A model generated the notes under the pieces. The model ran no database searches. It was not told the origin of the DNA and was given only the letters and a program-made list of their open reading frames with translations. Below are positions 6,952 to 10,321 of a stretch of 10,321 nucleotides of DNA, piece after piece (positions within the stretch are counted from its first letter, which is position 1; each line of letters begins with the position of its first letter). The DNA lies in contig JAUWCF010000015.1 of NCBI GenBank assembly GCA_030609445.1, forward strand, positions 1 through 10,321. The letters are read 5' to 3'. The DNA is from Thermoplasmatota archaeon. GTDB taxonomy: Archaea > Thermoplasmatota > E2 > DHVEG-1. A program made the translations under genes and the position numbers.

Positions 6952-7803
6952 TCACACCATCTGACACATTGATTTAATTACAAACGAAAAACCTCCATGG
7001 ATAAGAGGTACAATCATAAAAATCATAATATAGAGAAACATACTATTCCAATCTCCACTTATAATCATCATAAGTGGAATAACAATTAGTAACAACAATA
7101 TCCCTGCAACTGCTGTGGTCACATAACTCTCTGCCATAATTCCAAGGCTTTCCATAAGCTGTTTCTGCATCTGTCTATTCTCCACCAGATATTGTTCTGC
7201 TTTAGACATAAAATATGCTTTAAGAGAGCCTCCTGATGTAACTGTGACAACAAGTCCTTGTAAAAACTCTTTAAATTTCTTTGAAGGCGTTCTTTCAATA
7301 TTATTTCGAATTGCTGTTAGGATATCAATACCCAGAACTGCAACATCTCTATAAATCCATGATGACTCTTCTTTAATCTCGCCATATGTATCCTGTTTTG
7401 AAAGGCTTTTAAAAATCTCTGTAGGTGTAACACCTGCAGAAGACATAGCTGAAATAAAATTAAGAGCATATGCAAGATTTACATCAATTTTTTTCCCACG
7501 TGCTTTTGCCCTGCTTCTCGGAATCATCAAAGAGATGTAATAGATAAGTAGACCTACGCCTATGGGAATTAAAAGGAAAAACATTGCCAACACACCAGTT
7601 AGATGGATATCGGCTAAAGGAAGAAGCAGAAAGACAAAGAAAAATATAAACGCTGCAGTAGCAATAAATCCTACAAGTGCAGAAAACATGACAACGGCAA
7701 GGTATGCTCCTGCTCTCAGCTCCATATGTGCAGATTGTAAGTTTTTTTTCAGATTTTCATTTACTTTTTCTTCTGCAAGTTGTCCAAACCAGCCGTAACA
7801 CAT
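6952..7803 (-). CDS. T2SSF-domain membrane protein, TadB/FlaJ-like pilus platform (first paralogue)
   Basis: A second platform protein. From the ATG at 7803 it has 283 residues. Hydrophobic segments lie at about 31-62 and 68-93, the T2SSF cytoplasmic domain at about 105-210 (LAYALNFISAMSSAGVTPTEIF, later VTSGGSLKAYF), and two further membrane segments at about 229-249 and 254-276. It follows the ATPase closely and has the same architecture as the next gene, as in TadB/TadC pairs. The start is odd: the ATG has no Shine-Dalgarno near it, while a strong AGGAGGG lies 30 bases upstream, overlapping the ATPase stop codon, at ideal distance from an in-frame ATA at 7827-7825. Starting there would add IALTNFQK before the Met (eight residues), giving an N-terminus of the kind I recall for archaeal homologues. 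Either an AUA start or a one-base error in the sequence would explain this. T2SSF identity is strong. Confidence 0.87.
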   Translation of the reverse strand: MCYGWFGQLAEEKVNENLKKNLQSAHMELRAGAYLAVVMFSALVGFIATAAFIFFFVFLLLPLADIHLTGVLAMFFLLIPIGVGLLIYYISLMIPRSRAKARGKKIDVNLAYALNFISAMSSAGVTPTEIFKSLSKQDTYGEIKEESSWIYRDVAVLGIDILTAIRNNIERTPSKKFKEFLQGLVVTVTSGGSLKAYFMSKAEQYLVENRQMQKQLMESLGIMAESYVTTAVAGILLLLIVIPLMMIISGDWNSMFLYIMIFMIVPLIHGGFSFVIKSMCQMV

Positions 7804-7833
7804 TTTTTGAAAATTAGTTAGTGCTATGGGAAT

Positions 7834-7840
7834 CCCTCCT
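7834..7840 (-). promoter_or_regulatory. Strong Shine-Dalgarno AGGAGGG overlapping the ATPase stop
   Basis: AGGAGGG (minus strand) shares bases with the TAG stop at 7841-7839 and is the best ribosome-binding site in the window. Six bases separate it from an in-frame ATA (7827-7825), but 30 separate it from the first in-frame ATG (7803-7801). No ATG, GTG or TTG in the reading frame lies at a usable distance, so this site decides against the ATG as the true start unless the ATA is a sequence error. Confidence 0.65.
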
Positions 7841-9548
7841 AAAATTTATTTTTTTTCTTAACATCATCCGATTGGACTCTTTTCTCATCAAGCTTGACAG
7901 GTTCTTTTTCATCTGTTTTTTCACTCTTTTTCTTTACTAGCTGTACCTTATCATTATTAATTTGTTCCATAAGCCGATCTGGTACTTCAGTATATAAAGA
8001 AACAACCTTTGCGACATCATTAAACTCTCTAATATTGTTTTTTCGCATCCAATGAAGTACAGTTAATCTCCTTTTAAGCTCCTTCATCATCTCTTCTTTA
8101 TTCAGATCATACAGCTTTCGAACACGCTCTAAAATATAGCTTTTCCCTGAGTAAATAAACTTGTCTGTTGCAGGATCCCAATGAAATACCTCATTGGTAA
8201 GTATTTCTTTTGTTGTAGGATCAATATCAATAATCTCTACAATCTGTTTACATCGTCGCACCAGTTTGTTACCCACCTTCGTATTTATCTGTATAAACGC
8301 AATATCCAGCGACGCGAGCATAATACGTGGGACGTCAATTGGTTTTCCTTCAAGTCTATGGATTAGAGCTCTCGTAGAGTCCGCATGAAACGTAGAATAT
8401 GTTGTATGGCCTGTGGCCATTGCTTGGAAGAAGACATAGGCTTCTTGCCCTCGGATTTCACCAACGAGGATATATTCAGGACGCTGTCGAAGTGCAGTCT
8501 TCATAAGATCAAATAAATCGATTTCACCGACCATTTTATCATTAACAATCTCACCGAACCCCGAACGAGCAACACCTGGGATCCAGTTGGGATGTGGAAG
8601 ATTAACCTCTCGTGTTTCCTCAATAGATACGATCTTTGCCTCTCGGGGGATAAACAGACAAAGTGCATTCAGTGTTGATGTTTTTCCTGCAGCTGTACCT
8701 CCAGCAATGAGTGCGTTGATTCCATTTTCAACAGCCAGCCACATATATACAACCATTTCAGCAGACATCGTATTATATTCAATAAGGTCTGTTGCAGTGA
8801 TAGGATCCGAACGAAACTTTCGTATAGTAAATGTAGAACCCCGTGTCGTAACGGTATTACTCAGTGTCATCTGAATTCGAGATCCATCAGGCATTGTTGC
8901 ATCAAGCATGGGTTCTGCAATGGAGATATGTTTTCCGCATTTCTGAGCAAGTTTCACTACGAAATCAGAAAGCTCGTTCTCATTATCAAATTGGACGTTA
9001 CTTTTCAATGAACCGTATTTCCTGTGGAACAAAAACAGCGGCACACCAGAACCATCACATGAAATATCTTCTATGTTTGGGTCCCTCATCACTGGATCTA
9101 TTCGTCCATATCCTAAAAACTCCCTTTTCACATAATAGAGCAATTTCTTTTTAAAAATGCTGTCGGCTTTAATTTCATAATCCAATAGTACCTGATCGAT
9201 ATGTTTGATTAGTAAACCTTCGACACTATCTGATTCAACTTCATCCAAACGAACGTTAATTAATTTAACCAATGTCTCTTTGATAAATCGAAGGATTTTT
9301 TCCTCTGGTTCAGTTAAAATCGGTTCAATAACTCGATAATGTTGATCCAACGTTTCAGGATCTTTCAGAATCTTGATAAATGCAAAAGGCTCTTTGACTG
9401 GGTAAAAATCAATCTCATTTAAATTCCCAAAAAAAATTTTACCGTTATTGCCACAATTGTTGCATTTAACTTCGACGATATCGCCTTTTTCACCCGTGCA
9501 AGAGATCTTTGATTTGCACTCGGGGCAAATAGCAATTTTTTTGATCAC
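7839..9548 (-). CDS. TadA/GspE-family secretion ATPase with N-terminal zinc ribbon
   Basis: A 569-residue hexameric motor ATPase that would power assembly of a type IV pilus-like filament through the two platform proteins encoded next. Domain order: a CXXC-X17-CXXC zinc ribbon (Cys8, Cys11, Cys29, Cys32); an N-terminal domain to about residue 240, with EFLGYGRIDPVMRDPNIEDI typical of the TadA/CpaF/VirB11 group; then the RecA-like core with Walker A GGTAAGKTS (283-291), Asp box SIEETRE (308-314), Walker B ILVGEIRG (360-367) and His box HTTYSTFHAD (381-390). A Lys/Glu/Asp-rich tail (about 535-569) follows and is absent from the upstream paralogue. The start is GTG at 9548, in a four-base GTGA overlap with the TGA of the upstream ATPase gene; the zinc ribbon right at the N-terminus supports this start. 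Residues needed for catalysis appear intact. Family assignment is very secure; the pilus subtype is inferred. Confidence 0.93.
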   Translation of the reverse strand: MIKKIAICPECKSKISCTGEKGDIVEVKCNNCGNNGKIFFGNLNEIDFYPVKEPFAFIKILKDPETLDQHYRVIEPILTEPEEKILRFIKETLVKLINVRLDEVESDSVEGLLIKHIDQVLLDYEIKADSIFKKKLLYYVKREFLGYGRIDPVMRDPNIEDISCDGSGVPLFLFHRKYGSLKSNVQFDNENELSDFVVKLAQKCGKHISIAEPMLDATMPDGSRIQMTLSNTVTTRGSTFTIRKFRSDPITATDLIEYNTMSAEMVVYMWLAVENGINALIAGGTAAGKTSTLNALCLFIPREAKIVSIEETREVNLPHPNWIPGVARSGFGEIVNDKMVGEIDLFDLMKTALRQRPEYILVGEIRGQEAYVFFQAMATGHTTYSTFHADSTRALIHRLEGKPIDVPRIMLASLDIAFIQINTKVGNKLVRRCKQIVEIIDIDPTTKEILTNEVFHWDPATDKFIYSGKSYILERVRKLYDLNKEEMMKELKRRLTVLHWMRKNNIREFNDVAKVVSLYTEVPDRLMEQINNDKVQLVKKKSEKTDEKEPVKLDEKRVQSDDVKKKNKF

Positions 9549-10321
9549 CGCAATTTACCGTCCTGTATCTTCTCCATAAGTTGGGCAGGATTTTCAACAT
9601 ATCGAGCAATAAGCCTTGATGCCTTCTTGAACTCTCTCACATTGTTTTTGTTCATCCAGTCTAAAAGCTGAGATCTTCTTTTGAGTTCCTGAGATATCTC
9701 TTCCCGGCTAAGGTCTTTCTCTGCCCGTATACGCTCTAGGATATAGCTTTTACCGTTATATGTAAATGTATCATCGACAGGATCCCAACGAAACACCTCA
9801 TTGGTAAGTATCTCTTTTGTCGTAGGATCAATATCGATTATTTCAATAATCTGTTTACATCGCCGTGCTCTCTTATTTCTAATTCGGGATATTATCTGAA
9901 TGCAGACAATGTCTAAAGCTTGAAGCATAATACGAGGGATATTAATTGGTTTTCCTTCAAGTCTGTGGATTAGAGATGCAGCGGAATCTGCATGAACTGT
10001 CGAATATGTTGTATGGCCTGTGGCCATTGCTTGAAAGAGGACATAGGCTTCTCGCCCTCGGATTTCACCAACGAGTATATATTCCGGTCGTTGTCGAAGT
10101 GCAGCTTTCATAAGATCATACATATCTATCTCCCCAGTAACTTTACCGCCGACGACCTCGCCAAATCCAGAACGAGAAACACCAGGAATCCAGTTGGGAT
10201 GTGGAAGATTAATCTCTCGTGTTTCCTCAATAGATACGATCTTTGCCTCTCGGGGGATAAACAGACAAAGTGCATTCAGTGTTGATGTTTTTCCTGCAGC
10301 TGTACCACCTGCAACAAGAGC
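9545..10321 (-). CDS. Second TadA/GspE-family secretion ATPase, paralogue (5' end missing)
   Basis: The frame is open to the window edge, so only the C-terminal 258 residues are seen; a Met at 10123 lies after the Walker A and Asp box and is not the start. Seen: Walker A GGTAAGKTS, SIEETRE, Walker B ILVGEIRG and His box HTTYSTVHAD, all intact. By hand alignment it is about 70% identical to the neighbouring ATPase over the shared part, with most differences in the last 100 residues. It ends with DGKLR and lacks the charged tail of the neighbour. It is the most upstream gene visible in the operon and overlaps the next gene by four bases (GTGA), so both ATPases should be made from one mRNA, possibly as alternative or mixed motors. 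Whether it too has a zinc ribbon cannot be seen. Confidence 0.93.
   Translation of the reverse strand, partial: ALVAGGTAAGKTSTLNALCLFIPREAKIVSIEETREINLPHPNWIPGVSRSGFGEVVGGKVTGEIDMYDLMKAALRQRPEYILVGEIRGREAYVLFQAMATGHTTYSTVHADSAASLIHRLEGKPINIPRIMLQALDIVCIQIISRIRNKRARRCKQIIEIIDIDPTTKEILTNEVFRWDPVDDTFTYNGKSYILERIRAEKDLSREEISQELKRRSQLLDWMNKNNVREFKKASRLIARYVENPAQLMEKIQDGKLR

Noticed and set aside
8170..9870. Direct repeats around 8170-8260 and 9777-9867 as a mobile element boundary
   Set aside because: They are homologous parts of the two ATPase genes at the same offset as the rest of the alignment, so gene duplication explains them.
10058..10123. Met at 10123 as the start of the upstream ATPase gene
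   Set aside because: The frame stays open to base 10321 and encodes Walker A and the Asp box upstream of this Met, so the gene is cut by the window edge rather than starting here.

Overview
The window looks like an AT-rich archaeal chromosome, most likely a euryarchaeon; Thermoplasmatota is my best guess but it is not proven. The archaeal marks are a short archaeal-type triosephosphate isomerase, a radical SAM protein of the tetraether-lipid synthase (Tes) type, a split glycine dehydrogenase, TATA-like boxes about 31-34 bases before two start codons, and a Tad/archaellum-type pilus assembly operon. I see no CRISPR array, complete insertion sequence or convincing RNA gene.

Left part (1-3028): the 3' end of tpiA (+) meets rpe (-) tail to tail with a single base between the stop codons. 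rpe and the tes-like gene are divergent and share an intergenic region of about 290 bases. This region holds a perfect 23-base palindrome, a GC-rich patch with a 9-bp stem and a 20-codon micro-ORF, and a TATA box for each flanking gene. TpiA and Rpe belong to central sugar-phosphate metabolism. TpiA also supplies dihydroxyacetone phosphate, the source of the archaeal glycerol-1-phosphate lipid backbone, and the Tes product is expected to couple the resulting lipids into membrane-spanning tetraethers.

Middle (3047-5820): gcvPB and gcvPA lie on the minus strand in the order gcvPA-gcvPB, with a 1-base TGATG stop/start overlap. Together they encode the two halves of the glycine decarboxylase P-protein. 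The other partners (GcvT, GcvH, Lpd) are not in the window. A gene-free spacer of about 160 bases separates this unit from the next. It carries an AT-rich hairpin followed by a U-rich tract, a plausible terminator for the pilus operon, and then the likely gcvPA promoter.

Right part (5983-10321): a tightly packed minus-strand operon encodes two paralogous TadA/GspE-family ATPases in tandem, the upstream one cut by the window edge, followed by two polytopic T2SSF-domain membrane proteins (TadB/TadC or FlaJ-like). Together they form the motor and inner-membrane platform of a type IV pilus-like machine. No prepilin, prepilin peptidase or secretin is visible. The points most worth a second look are the patchy near-identity between the two ATPase genes (119 bases with one difference over the Walker A region), an apparently non-canonical AUA start behind a strong Shine-Dalgarno for the first membrane gene, and the divergent rpe/tes regulatory region.
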